Origin: Azophilus sp965221755
GTDB lineage: Bacteria > Pseudomonadota > Gammaproteobacteria > Pseudomonadales > Azotimanducaceae
Assembly: GCA_965221755.1 (NCBI GenBank)
Contig: OZ244921.1
Coordinates: forward strand, 1,302,001-1,366,000
Direction of reading: 5' to 3'
Length of the DNA stretch: 64,000 nt
This document shows positions 1 to 8,377 of the stretch, one piece after another. Below the pieces are notes generated by a model. It saw only the letters and a list, made by a program, of their open reading frames with translations, did no database searches and was not told where the DNA came from. Made by a program: the position numbers and the translations under genes. Position 1 is the first letter of the stretch; each line of letters starts with the position of its first letter.

Positions 1-648
1 CCGCTCGCCGTGGGTGACCGGCAGCATGGGGATGTTGACCGCTTGGTACTCCGCCTTGCGGTCCAAGGCCAAGGCCCAGAAGTGGGGTGGCGTCCAGGCA
101 AAGATGATCAGCACCAGGATCAGCCCGCCCGGTTCCAGCGCGCCAGTCACCGCGGTCCAGCCGAACAGCGGCGGCGCGGCGCCGAACAGGCCGCCAATGA
201 CGATGTTCTGCGGCGTCATCCGCTTCAGAAACAGGGTATAGACCAAGCCGTAGCCCACCCACGAGGCCAGGTTGAGCCACGCCGTCAGGGCGTTGGTCCA
301 CAGAAGCAGCACAGCCATGCCCGCCACCCCGAGCGCGGCGGAGAACGCCAGCCCCGACAAGGTGCCGACCCGCCCCGTGGCGACCGGCCGGTTGGCGGTG
401 CGGGCCATGCGGATGTCGATCTCCGCATCGGCGATGTGGTTGACCGCCGCCGCTGAGGCCGCCACTAGGCCAATGCCCAAAATGCCGGGCACCAGCACCT
501 CGAGGCCGACCCAGCCCGGAGTCGCCAGAAACATGCCCACCAAGGCGCAAAGCAGCATCAGCGCGACCACCCGGGGCTTGCACATCTCCAAGTAGTCACG
601 CCAAGTGGGGCGCGCCGCCTGTGTCAATTCACTCACTAGTTCACTCAC
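1..648 (-). CDS. ctaB: Protoheme IX farnesyltransferase (haem O synthase), C-terminus cut by window edge
   Basis: Integral-membrane UbiA-family prenyltransferase that farnesylates protohaem to haem O for haem-copper oxidases. The reading frame runs from the left edge to a GTG; it contains the prenyl-diphosphate motif NHIADAEID followed by RTANRPVA, and a second acidic stretch ALDRKAEYQAVNIPML typical of CtaB. About 216 of an expected ~300 codons are present. The GTG at 648 overlaps the ctaA stop; an in-frame GTG at 636 lies in a short direct repeat (GTGAGTGAA twice) and is an alternative start. The gene is translationally coupled to ctaA, which uses its product haem O. Confidence 0.93.
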   Translation of the reverse strand, partial: MSELVSELTQAARPTWRDYLEMCKPRVVALMLLCALVGMFLATPGWVGLEVLVPGILGIGLVAASAAAVNHIADAEIDIRMARTANRPVATGRVGTLSGLAFSAALGVAGMAVLLLWTNALTAWLNLASWVGYGLVYTLFLKRMTPQNIVIGGLFGAAPPLFGWTAVTGALEPGGLILVLIIFAWTPPHFWALALDRKAEYQAVNIPMLPVTHGER

Positions 649-1666
649 TGTTCGTTCCCGTGACCAGGCTTCCGTTTTCCTGAAACGCGCTCTCCCTGAC
701 AGTCACCAAGGCCAGCAGCAAAAGCGCGCCGCAGGCGTTGTGCGCGGTGGCGACGGCCAACGGCAAGCTGAGAAGCACATTCAAAATGCCCAAGGTCCAC
801 TGGACGGCGAGCAGTCCCAACACCCAAGGCGCCAGCGGGCTGCCGGCCTGCCAAAGCCGCCAGCCCAGCAGGCCGACCGCCGCCAGCACGGCCACGGCGC
901 CCAAGCGATGCGCGAACTGTATGGCGATTCGGGCCTCGCTGTCCAATAATCCGCCTAGGTAATTGGGGCCCACGGTCTGCAGAACGTCAAAGCCTTGGCG
1001 GAAATCCATGGTCGGCGCCCAGTCGCCGTGACAGGTGGGGAAGTCCGGGCAGGCCAAGGCAGCGTAGTTGGAGCTGACCCAGCCGCCGAGCGCGACCTGC
1101 GCCACCACCACGACCAAGGCCACTGTCGCCAAGCGCCCCAATTGGGCCGTTCCCCCGCCCTTCGGGCCAATGCCGAGCCGCAGCGCCAACAGCCACAGGA
1201 GCGCCAAAGTGGCGAATCCGCCCAGCAAATGGGCGGTCACCACTTGGGGCCAGAGCTTCAGCGTGACGGTCCAAGCGCCAAAAGCGCCCTGCAGGATAAC
1301 CAGCGCCAGCAAGGCCGCGGGCAGCGCCCGAGGCAGATCGCCCGAGGCCGTCCTCGGGATCCGAAACGCCACGATGACGATGCCGAGAATCAGCGCCCCC
1401 AAGGCCGTGGCGAAGTAGCGATGCACCATCTCGATCCACGCCTTGTCCGCTTCCACCGGCGCATCGGGGAATTGCGCCTCGGCGGCCTGCACCTCCGCCT
1501 CGGTGTCGGGCACGCCCAGATGGCCGTAGCAGCCGGGCCAGTCCGGACAGCCGAGGCCCGCATCAGCCAAGCGCGTGTAGGCGCCCAGAACGACGACCAC
1601 CAACGCCAAGCCCACGGCGGCCGCCGTCAGCCCGCGCATCAATTTGGGGGAGGCCCACTCAGCCAC
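641..1666 (-). CDS. ctaA: Haem A synthase (COX15/CtaA family)
   Basis: Converts haem O to haem A in the cytoplasmic membrane. The 341-residue protein has about eight hydrophobic helices and the conserved histidines of the family, seen in MVHRYFATA, VTAHLLGG, QFAHRLGA and ATAHNACG, which ligate the two haems. Length is normal. It overlaps the SCO-like gene upstream (8 nt) and ctaB downstream, so the three form one operon for cytochrome oxidase haem A supply. Oxidase structural genes and SURF1 are not in view on this side; aroE lies upstream instead. Confidence 0.95.
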   Translation of the reverse strand: MAEWASPKLMRGLTAAAVGLALVVVVLGAYTRLADAGLGCPDWPGCYGHLGVPDTEAEVQAAEAQFPDAPVEADKAWIEMVHRYFATALGALILGIVIVAFRIPRTASGDLPRALPAALLALVILQGAFGAWTVTLKLWPQVVTAHLLGGFATLALLWLLALRLGIGPKGGGTAQLGRLATVALVVVVAQVALGGWVSSNYAALACPDFPTCHGDWAPTMDFRQGFDVLQTVGPNYLGGLLDSEARIAIQFAHRLGAVAVLAAVGLLGWRLWQAGSPLAPWVLGLLAVQWTLGILNVLLSLPLAVATAHNACGALLLLALVTVRESAFQENGSLVTGTNSE

Positions 1667-2213
1667 TACGGGTCACCTTCAGCATTCTTGTCAAGTCTTC
1701 CGCCACGGCATCGACGGCCGCGTCCAAGGGATAGCGCAACACCACGTTGCCTGGCGGATCGACGATGTAAACCCCATCGGCCAACCGCTGCCCGCCCGTG
1801 CTGCGGAACTGTTCGACGGGCCTCGAATCCGACGCAGCGCCGGGCTCGAAGCCGTCTGGCCCAGAGACGACCAGGGCCAGACGCACCCGGCCCGCATCCT
1901 CAGCGAGCCGCTCGTTCAAGGGCCCAAGGGCCGCGAGGCTTTGTCGGCAGGCGGCGGCGCAATCTTCCGCCGCCACCCAAACCCACCAAGCGTCGCTGCC
2001 GTCAACCGGACGCCCCTCGGCGTCGCTAAGCCCAAGATCCCGTGCCATCAGGGGCGGATCCACAAACTCACCGGCATTGGTGGTCCGAAGCAACGAATCC
2101 TGTCCGGCAAGGTAAATGAGGCTATAGACGCCGAAGAGCGCCAAAAGCGGCAGGGCGATGGCCATGATAACCACTTGCCATCGATTTTTCCTGGCAATTT
2201 CCCGATCAACCAC
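1659..2213 (-). CDS. SCO-like membrane-anchored thioredoxin-fold protein of the cox biogenesis cluster
   Basis: 184 residues: an N-terminal membrane anchor (about residues 13-36) and a periplasmic domain with a CxxxC pair (C85-A-A-A-C89), the spacing used by SCO1/SenC copper chaperones and their thioredoxin-like relatives. The C-terminal stretch (GVYIVDPPGNVVLRYP) resembles the end of the SCO fold, but I see no obvious distal copper-ligand histidine, so it may act as a thiol oxidoreductase or a divergent chaperone. A small protein of this kind commonly precedes ctaA in gammaproteobacterial cox clusters. The 8-nt overlap with ctaA supports co-translation. Exact function is inferred. Confidence 0.7.
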   Translation of the reverse strand: MVDREIARKNRWQVVIMAIALPLLALFGVYSLIYLAGQDSLLRTTNAGEFVDPPLMARDLGLSDAEGRPVDGSDAWWVWVAAEDCAAACRQSLAALGPLNERLAEDAGRVRLALVVSGPDGFEPGAASDSRPVEQFRSTGGQRLADGVYIVDPPGNVVLRYPLDAAVDAVAEDLTRMLKVTRSG

Positions 2214-2300
2214 GGCGCTTCATCCCTTGTGTCCTGTCCGGCCAATGGGCGGGGCGGCGAAATGAAGGCGCACGGCCACGCTTGCTCGCCAGGCGGGCCA

Positions 2301-3134
2301 TTATTGGGCCGTTCCCGACCTAAGCGAACGCAGCAGGTGGCGAGTGCTTGGCCTGCGTCCCCGCCAGATGGCGAAGGCGGCGGCGGCTTGCTCGACGAGC
2401 ATGCCCAAGCCATCGGACACCCAAGCGGCGCCGGCCTGCCGCGCCCAGCAACAGAAAGGCGTTTGTCCATCTCGGCGGTAGAACAGGTCATAGCATTGCG
2501 CCCCGGCGGCGAGCGGCGGCGCGATCAGCTCGTCGGCGGCTCCGCCCAAGCCAGAGGAGGGGTCGGTCACGCCGACTGAAGTGCCGTTTATGATGAGGTC
2601 GAAACGGCCACCCAAGCCTTCCAAAGGCGTCGCGGCGACCGTGGCGCCGTGGCGCTCGGCCAAGGCCTCCGCTTTGGCAAGGGTGCGATTGGCAATGCGC
2701 ACGGAGGCCGGGTTTGCCGCCACCAAGGCATCGAGAATGCCGCTGACCGCCCCGCCGGCACCGATCAGCAGCAGCCGACGGCCCGTTATCCGCACCGCTT
2801 GGGCTTCAAGGTCGCGCACCAGGCCGATGCCGTCGGTGTTGAACCCCAAGGTCTTGCCGCCCTTCAGGGCGATGGTGTTCACCGCGCCGCAGCGGTCGGC
2901 GGCAGGCGTGGCCTCGGCCACCCAACGGCAAGCCTCGCCCTTGAAGGGCAGGGTCACGTTGAGGCCGCAGCCGCCCTGCGCGAAAAACTCCGCCGCCGCG
3001 GCCGCAAAGCCATCCGCAGGGGCAGGCAGCTTGTCGTAGCGCAGCCGTTCACCGGTCTCGGCGGCGAATGCCCGGTGGATGTCCGGAGACAGCGAATGCT
3101 CAATCGGATTGCCAACCACGGCGTATCGATCCAT
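2301..3134 (-). CDS. aroE: Shikimate dehydrogenase
   Basis: NADPH-dependent reduction of 3-dehydroshikimate to shikimate in aromatic amino acid biosynthesis. The ATG at 3134 overlaps the tsaC stop (ATGA). The 277-residue protein starts DRYAVVGNPIEHSLSPDIH, has the substrate loop NVTLPFK with the catalytic lysine, NTDGIG with the catalytic aspartate, and the nucleotide-binding GAGGAVSGIL and ANRT segments. The reading frame extends upstream through tsaC, but only the 3134 start gives the family N-terminus. The C-terminus LGMLVEQAAAAFAIWRG is typical. Length is normal. Confidence 0.96.
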   Translation of the reverse strand: MDRYAVVGNPIEHSLSPDIHRAFAAETGERLRYDKLPAPADGFAAAAAEFFAQGGCGLNVTLPFKGEACRWVAEATPAADRCGAVNTIALKGGKTLGFNTDGIGLVRDLEAQAVRITGRRLLLIGAGGAVSGILDALVAANPASVRIANRTLAKAEALAERHGATVAATPLEGLGGRFDLIINGTSVGVTDPSSGLGGAADELIAPPLAAGAQCYDLFYRRDGQTPFCCWARQAGAAWVSDGLGMLVEQAAAAFAIWRGRRPSTRHLLRSLRSGTAQ

Positions 3135-3721
3135 CAACGCAGCACCTCCCCGGCCAGCGTGCGAAGCTGGCTCGGACCAAGGCGGCCCAAGGTTTGGCCG
3201 GGGGCGATGAAATCCACCGCGTCGCCAAACCAGCGACGAACGCGCAGGACACTGGCGGTGGCCGAAACGCCGGACGGATTGGCGGAGGTGGACACCAAGG
3301 GGCCGCCAAAGCGGGCGCACAGGGCGCGGGCCTGGGGGTGACCGGGCACCCGCACGGCAACGGTGGGGCGCTGGCGGCGCCCAACACCTGTGATCCAAAC
3401 CGGAAAGCGGGCCGAAGGCAGCACCCAGGACACCGGCCCCGGCCAAGTTGATCGCACCGCCCGCCGCTCCGGCGCCGTCAGCGGTTCGAGTTCCGGGGCA
3501 AAGCAGTCGGCGCCGGCGCCGATGAGAATCAGGCCCTTGTCGGGACTGCGGCCCTTGATGGCGAGGATGCGCGCCACGGCTTGGCAATCGAAGGGGTCGC
3601 AAGCGAGCCCCCAGACGCCCTCGGTGGCGTGCGCCACCACGCCCCCTCGGCGCAGATGACGCACGGCTCTCCGAAGATGGAACTCATTGATTTTCTTGAT
3701 CGCGGGATGAGGTTGCCGCAT
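3134..3721 (-). CDS. tsaC: Threonylcarbamoyl-AMP synthase (TsaC/YrdC family)
   Basis: Makes threonylcarbamoyl-AMP for t6A37 modification of ANN-decoding tRNAs. The 195-residue single-domain protein matches the short TsaC form rather than the longer Sua5 form. Visible family features are the N-terminal GGVVAHATEGVWGLACDP, the basic KGRSPDKGLILI, WPGPVSWVLP and the terminal STSANPSG. It is coupled to aroE downstream, and dprA/purE lie upstream on the same strand, an arrangement common in gammaproteobacteria. Confidence 0.93.
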   Translation of the reverse strand: MRQPHPAIKKINEFHLRRAVRHLRRGGVVAHATEGVWGLACDPFDCQAVARILAIKGRSPDKGLILIGAGADCFAPELEPLTAPERRAVRSTWPGPVSWVLPSARFPVWITGVGRRQRPTVAVRVPGHPQARALCARFGGPLVSTSANPSGVSATASVLRVRRWFGDAVDFIAPGQTLGRLGPSQLRTLAGEVLR

Positions 3722-3776
3722 GAATCAACTGGTGCGCCCGGCGACCACCCACGCGTCGGTCTGGGGCATCGCCTCG

Positions 3777-4277
3777 TTAGTCTTTGAGTTCGGACTGCAA
3801 CCGCTCATTCTGCGCCCGAACCTTGGCTTGGTTCTCCTCGCGGTCGGCGGCGAGCGCGGCGGCGAGCTGCGCATCGTTCACCGCCAGAATCTGCGCGGCC
3901 AAATAAGCCGCGTTGCGCGCGCCCGCCCCGCCCACGGCCACAGTGGCAACCGGGATGCCGCCGGGCATCTGCACCGTCGCCAACAGCGCATCGAAGCCCT
4001 GCAGGGGGCCGCTGTCGATGGGTACGCCGATGACCGGCCGCACGGTGTGCGCCGCCACCGCGCCCGCCAAGTGGGCGGCCATGCCGGCACCGCAAATGAA
4101 TGCCGCGCAGCCGCGTTCGGCGGCGTCGGCCACGTAGGCCGCCGTCGCGGCAGGGGTGCGATGGGCCGAGGACACCCGCGCCTCAAAGTCAATGCCCAGC
4201 CGTTCCAGCACTTCCGTGCATTTGCGCATGACCGGCCAATCCGATTCGGAACCCATCAATATGCCGACGAAACCCAT
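3777..4277 (-). CDS. purE: 5-(carboxyamino)imidazole ribonucleotide mutase (class I PurE)
   Basis: Interconverts N5-CAIR and CAIR in purine synthesis. The 166-residue protein carries the PurE signatures GILMGSESDWPVM, SAHRTP, GAGMAAHLAG, GVPIDSG and MPGGIPVATVAVG. SAHRTP is characteristic of class I enzymes, which work with PurK. No purK is next to it: tsaC follows after 55 bp. The C-terminal tail is charged and probably helical. Confidence 0.96.
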   Translation of the reverse strand: MGFVGILMGSESDWPVMRKCTEVLERLGIDFEARVSSAHRTPAATAAYVADAAERGCAAFICGAGMAAHLAGAVAAHTVRPVIGVPIDSGPLQGFDALLATVQMPGGIPVATVAVGGAGARNAAYLAAQILAVNDAQLAAALAADREENQAKVRAQNERLQSELKD

Positions 4278-4309
4278 TGGTGCCTCCTTATTCGAGTCAA
4301 CGAGCCATT

Positions 4310-5362
4310 TCAGCGAGGCACGCGAATATACCCGTCCGGCGTTAGCTGGACAAATCCCTTAAGCTCCAATTGCACCAGATCGCCGGTCACCGCCTCCACG
4401 GGCAGGCCCACGGCCAGGGCAATCTCGTCAATCGGCGAGGCAGTGGCCGAAACGGCGGCAAAGACCGGCATCAGGGCTTCGGGCGGCGGCGGTGGCGCAG
4501 CGCCGTCCTGGACCGCGCAGCCCAGCTCCGTCAGCACGTCCTCGGCGCTCTCCACCAGCCCTGCGCCCTGCCGGATCAGCCAATGGCAACCAGCGCTCAC
4601 CGCATTGCCGACCGCGCCGGGCACGGCGAACACCTCCCGGCCCTGTTCGGCCGCCATCCGCGCCGTGATGAGCGAACCGCTGCGGCGCGACGCCTCGATC
4701 ACGACGACTGCCTCGGCCAAGCCGCTGATGAGGCGGTTGCGCTCCGGAAAGTGGCTGCGGTACGGCCGCGCGTCAGGCGGATACTCGGAGATGACCGCGC
4801 CGCCCGAGTCCACGATGCGGCGCGCCAGCGCTTGATGCTCGCGGGGGTAGATGTGGTTGAGCCCGCTGCCCAGCACGGCCCATGTGCTGCCATCCACGCC
4901 GCTGGCCAAGGCCCCCTCGTGGGCTGCGCCGTCGATGCCCCGGGCCAGGCCTGACAGAACCCGGGCACCCTGCGCGGCCAGCTCGCGGCCCATGGCCTGG
5001 GCAATGCGCAAGCCCAGCCGCGTGCCGCGCCGGGCCCCCACCAGCGCGATGCCGGGACCTTCCGCAACCGTCAGGCTGCCTTGGTAGTACAGCGCCAAAG
5101 GCGGGTCCGGGATATGGCGCAGTGGCTCCGGATAGACCTCATCAAAGGGCGTTGCGACGCCGATGCCCGTCACGGCCAAGGCTTCCGGCGTCCAGTCGGG
5201 CCGCTCGCCGTGGCGCGCGTAGGCCGCTTGGGCGCTGTCCGCCGCCGCCAGCCAGCGCCGCACCTGCGGCCTGGTCGCCTGCTGGCTCAAGTAAAGCAGC
5301 GCTTGGGATTCGCAAGCCGGTTCCCGCCGCATGGTATTGCTCAAGGCGTTCCGGGCGACCAT
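4310..5362 (-). CDS. dprA: DNA-processing protein DprA (Smf)
   Basis: Loads RecA onto incoming single-stranded DNA during natural transformation. The Rossmann-like DprA core is clear: GIALVGARRGTRLGL, SGLARGIDGAAHEGAL, AVLGSGLNHIYPREH, SEYPPDARPYRSHFPERNR, IEASRRSGSLITA and AVPGAVGN. A winged-helix-like C-terminal domain follows (IDEIALAVGLPVEAV...LELKGFVQ). The N-terminal SAM-like region is short and poorly matched. The ATG at 5362 is used; an in-frame ATG at 5440 would add a low-complexity arginine/glycine-rich extension, and 5332 is also possible. None has a convincing Shine-Dalgarno sequence. Confidence 0.92.
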   Translation of the reverse strand: MVARNALSNTMRREPACESQALLYLSQQATRPQVRRWLAAADSAQAAYARHGERPDWTPEALAVTGIGVATPFDEVYPEPLRHIPDPPLALYYQGSLTVAEGPGIALVGARRGTRLGLRIAQAMGRELAAQGARVLSGLARGIDGAAHEGALASGVDGSTWAVLGSGLNHIYPREHQALARRIVDSGGAVISEYPPDARPYRSHFPERNRLISGLAEAVVVIEASRRSGSLITARMAAEQGREVFAVPGAVGNAVSAGCHWLIRQGAGLVESAEDVLTELGCAVQDGAAPPPPPEALMPVFAAVSATASPIDEIALAVGLPVEAVTGDLVQLELKGFVQLTPDGYIRVPR

Positions 5363-5519
5363 TAAGCAAACCACGCCACGCCCAAAACCGAAGCCGGGGC
5401 GGCGGCCCAGTCCAGGAGCTGAATCACGTGACAACCTCATCCAACGATCAGGAAAACCGGATTCTAGGCGGTTGGCCGGTCAGCAAAAGGCGTCTTTGTC
5501 CCTTTGGGTTGTAGGAGAA

Positions 5520-5547
5520 CAGCCCGAAGAGCGGGAGCGGTTATACT
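5520..5547 (+). promoter_or_regulatory. Possible promoter of the def-fmt-rsmB operon
   Basis: A good sigma-70 -10 hexamer TATACT at 5542-5547 lies 49 bp before def, but the region 17 bp upstream has no clear -35 match. It sits in the divergent gap between dprA and def, where a promoter for the plus-strand operon is expected. Confidence 0.35.
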
Positions 5548-5595
5548 AACGCCACCGATTGGAGGCAAACCCCCGCCCGCGAGGCGGCGCAACCC

Positions 5596-6099
5596 GTGTC
5601 CCTGCTCAACATCCTCACCTTTCCCGATCCTCGGCTGCGGACCAAGGCCAAGCCCGTGGCGACCGTGGACAGCGCGATTCGCACGCTGGTCGATGACATG
5701 CTCGAAACCATGTACGAGGCGCCGGGCATTGGTCTGGCCGCCAACCAAGTCAACGTCGCCAAGCAGGTGGTCGTCATCGACATCTCCCCGGACCGCAACG
5801 AGCCGCGCGTGTTCATCAACCCCCGCATCGAAGTCAGCGGCCCCGAGGTGGAGACCGACGAGGGATGCCTGTCGGTGCCGGGCTTCTACGAGCCGGTGAC
5901 CCGTCGGGAGCGCGTTCAGGTCGAGGCGCTCGACCAGCAAGGCAAGCCCTTCCGCCTTGAGGCGGAGGGCTTGCTGTCGGTCTGCATCCAGCACGAGTGC
6001 GACCATCTCCAAGGCAAGCTGTTCGTGGACCACTTGTCGAACTTGAAGCGCACGCGCATCCGCCGCAAGCTGTCCAAAGCGCAACGCACGCGGGCTTAG
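5596..6099 (+). CDS. def: Peptide deformylase
   Basis: Metallohydrolase that removes the N-formyl group from nascent proteins. A GTG start at 5596 gives 167 residues. All three family motifs are present: GIGLAANQ (motif 1), EGCLSVPG (motif 2, metal-binding Cys) and QHECDHLQG (motif 3, HExxH). It is followed after one base by fmt, whose product adds the formyl group that Def removes. Confidence 0.97.
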   Translation: MSLLNILTFPDPRLRTKAKPVATVDSAIRTLVDDMLETMYEAPGIGLAANQVNVAKQVVVIDISPDRNEPRVFINPRIEVSGPEVETDEGCLSVPGFYEPVTRRERVQVEALDQQGKPFRLEAEGLLSVCIQHECDHLQGKLFVDHLSNLKRTRIRRKLSKAQRTRA

Positions 6100-6100
6100 C

Positions 6101-7045
6101 GTGGCGCCCCGCTTCGCTTTCGCCGGCACGCCGGAGTTCGCCGCCGGCACCCTAACCGGCCTGCTGCAGGGCGGGTTTCGCCCTTGCTTGGTGCTGACCG
6201 GCCCCGACCGGCCGCGCGGGCGAGGCCGCAAGCGCCTGCCGAGTCCGGTCAAGCGTCTGGCGACGGAAGCGAGCATTCCGGTCGAGACGCCCGCCAACAA
6301 TGATGCGACCGTCTCCGTCATCAAGGGAGGGCGGCTGGACGCCGTGGTGGTCGCTGCCTACGGCCTGATCCTGTCGGAGCGTTTCCTGAGCCTGCCCCGC
6401 TACGGCTGCATCAATCTGCACGCCTCCTTGCTGCCCCGCTGGCGCGGCGCCGCGCCCGTCGAGCGGGCGCTGATGGCGGGCGATGCGCAAACCGGCGCCA
6501 CCATCATGCAAATTGACGCGGGCCTGGACACCGGCCCGATCATCGCCCAAGCGCCGCTGCCCATCGGCCCGGACAGCACCGGCGAGAGCCTAAGCCAAGC
6601 CATCGCTGAGCTCGGCGCCAGCCTGCTTTGCGGCTTGCTGCCCGACCTGTCCGCCATGCGGCCGGCGCCCCAAACCGGCCCAGCGACCTATGCCCGCAAG
6701 CTCAGCCTCCAAGACGCCATGGCCGACTGGACCCAGCCCGCCGCCCAACTCGAACGCAACGTCCGCGCCCTCGCCCATCGCCTGCCGATCCACAGCCAAC
6801 TTGTCGGCGCGCGCGTGCAATTGCTCGCCGGGGAAGCCCTTGACCAATCAACGCAAGGCCGGCCCGGTGAAATCGTCATGGCGAACCGACAGGGCTTGGT
6901 CGCCGCCTGCGGCACCGGCGCGCTCAAGATCAAGCAACTGCGCCTGAATCGCGGCAAGGGCAAGCCCCTCGGTGCCGCGGAAGCCATCAACGGCTTTGGC
7001 GACCTGTTCCGGACGGGCAATCAGTTCAGCTCCCCTGCGACATGA
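6101..7045 (+). CDS. fmt: Methionyl-tRNA formyltransferase
   Basis: Transfers formyl from 10-formyl-THF to Met-tRNA(fMet). A GTG start one base after the def stop gives 314 residues. N-terminal transformylase domain: FAGTPEFAAGTL, the catalytic INLHASLLPRWRGAAP (Asn/His) and TGATIMQIDAGLDTGPI. The C-terminal OB-fold tRNA-binding domain covers about residues 205-305. Length is normal. Confidence 0.96.
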   Translation: MAPRFAFAGTPEFAAGTLTGLLQGGFRPCLVLTGPDRPRGRGRKRLPSPVKRLATEASIPVETPANNDATVSVIKGGRLDAVVVAAYGLILSERFLSLPRYGCINLHASLLPRWRGAAPVERALMAGDAQTGATIMQIDAGLDTGPIIAQAPLPIGPDSTGESLSQAIAELGASLLCGLLPDLSAMRPAPQTGPATYARKLSLQDAMADWTQPAAQLERNVRALAHRLPIHSQLVGARVQLLAGEALDQSTQGRPGEIVMANRQGLVAACGTGALKIKQLRLNRGKGKPLGAAEAINGFGDLFRTGNQFSSPAT

Positions 7046-7111
7046 TTCACTCGCAATGCAGAGCGTGTCCGATGGGTCTATGCGAACCCCCACAGCCCAC
7101 GCTTTGAAGTC

Positions 7112-8377
7112 GTGCGGAACCCTGCGCGCCACTCGGAACGCGCCCGCGCCGCAAGGCATCTTGCGCGCATCATTGGCCGCGGGGACAGTCTGGACCACGT
7201 CGTTCGGGGGGAGGCGAAGCCGTTGTGCCTGGAATTGACCTACGGGTGCCTGCGGCACTACTTCTCGCTTGCCGAGGCGGTTGAGGCGCGGTTGGTCCGG
7301 CCTATGCGAAAGCAGAATCTGGACGTCTTCTGCCTGTTGTTAGTGGGCGCTTACCAACTCCAGAGAATGCGTGTGCCGGCCCATGCAGCCATCAACGAGA
7401 CCGTTGCCGCGGTCCGGGCGCTGGGCAAGCCCTGGGCGGCGGCACTGGTCAACGCCGTGCTGCGCAAGCTGCCCACCCGCCCCGACGACGGCGCCAGCGA
7501 GCACCCGCCTTGGCTGCAGGACATGATCGAAGCCCAGTACGGGGAACAGGCGCCAGCGCTGCTGCGGGCCAACAACCAACGGGCGCCAATGGGGCTGCGC
7601 GTCAACTGCCGCAAGATCGAGCCTGCGGCCTACCGCGCCCTGCTGGACGGCGCCGGCATCGCCTTCGACGACGCTTGGCTGCCGGAGTCCATCCTGTTGC
7701 GCGAGCCACAGCCATCGGCCACGCTGCCCGGCTTCCGGGACGGCGCCGTGGCCGTGCAGGACGTCGGCGCGCAGCTCGTTGGCGGCGCCATGCGCGAGCG
7801 GCTGCGCAACGGCTGCCGGGTGCTCGACGCCTGCGCCGCGCCGGGCGGCAAGCTGTTCCACTTGCTCGAATCCGGGCTGGAACTGGAATTGACCGCCTTG
7901 GACAATGCGCCAACCCGCCTGCAAACCTTGGCCGAGCTGGCCGAGCGTCTCGGCCACACGGGCTTCCGCGCCATCGGCGCCGACGCTTGCGGCTTGGATT
8001 GGTGGAACGGCGAGCCCTTCGACTTCGTGCTGATCGACGCCCCCTGCTCCGGTTCGGGCACCCTGCGCCGCCATCCCGACATCAAGCTCAACCGAACGCC
8101 CCGGCAGGTGCGTCAAGCGAGCCGGCTGCAGGGTGCGCTGCTGCGGAACCTGTGGCGCACGGTTCGTCCCGGAGGTACCCTGCTGTACTGCACGTGCTCG
8201 ATGCTCGCTGAGGAGAACGACCAAGTGGTCGAGTCCTTTCTTGAGGCCCAAGCGGACGCCCGCGCGGCTGGCGTGCAGCTGCCCACCGGAAAGGCGACCC
8301 GGCACGGCTGGCAGATGCTGCCCACCGAGCCCGCCACGGACGGCTTCTACTTGGCTCGGATCGACAAGCGGCCATGA
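7112..8377 (+). CDS. rsmB: 16S rRNA (cytosine(967)-C(5))-methyltransferase
   Basis: Makes m5C967 in 16S rRNA. 421 residues from a GTG start. An N-terminal NusB-like domain (about residues 1-140) is followed by a Rossmann methyltransferase domain with the SAM-binding LDACAAPGGK, the IDAPCSGSGTLRRHPDIK motif carrying one conserved cysteine, and LLYCTCSMLAEEN with the other. The reading frame is open back to the fmt stop, but GTG 7112 is the first start codon. It ends overlapping trkA (ATGA). Confidence 0.95.
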   Translation: MRNPARHSERARAARHLARIIGRGDSLDHVVRGEAKPLCLELTYGCLRHYFSLAEAVEARLVRPMRKQNLDVFCLLLVGAYQLQRMRVPAHAAINETVAAVRALGKPWAAALVNAVLRKLPTRPDDGASEHPPWLQDMIEAQYGEQAPALLRANNQRAPMGLRVNCRKIEPAAYRALLDGAGIAFDDAWLPESILLREPQPSATLPGFRDGAVAVQDVGAQLVGGAMRERLRNGCRVLDACAAPGGKLFHLLESGLELELTALDNAPTRLQTLAELAERLGHTGFRAIGADACGLDWWNGEPFDFVLIDAPCSGSGTLRRHPDIKLNRTPRQVRQASRLQGALLRNLWRTVRPGGTLLYCTCSMLAEENDQVVESFLEAQADARAAGVQLPTGKATRHGWQMLPTEPATDGFYLARIDKRP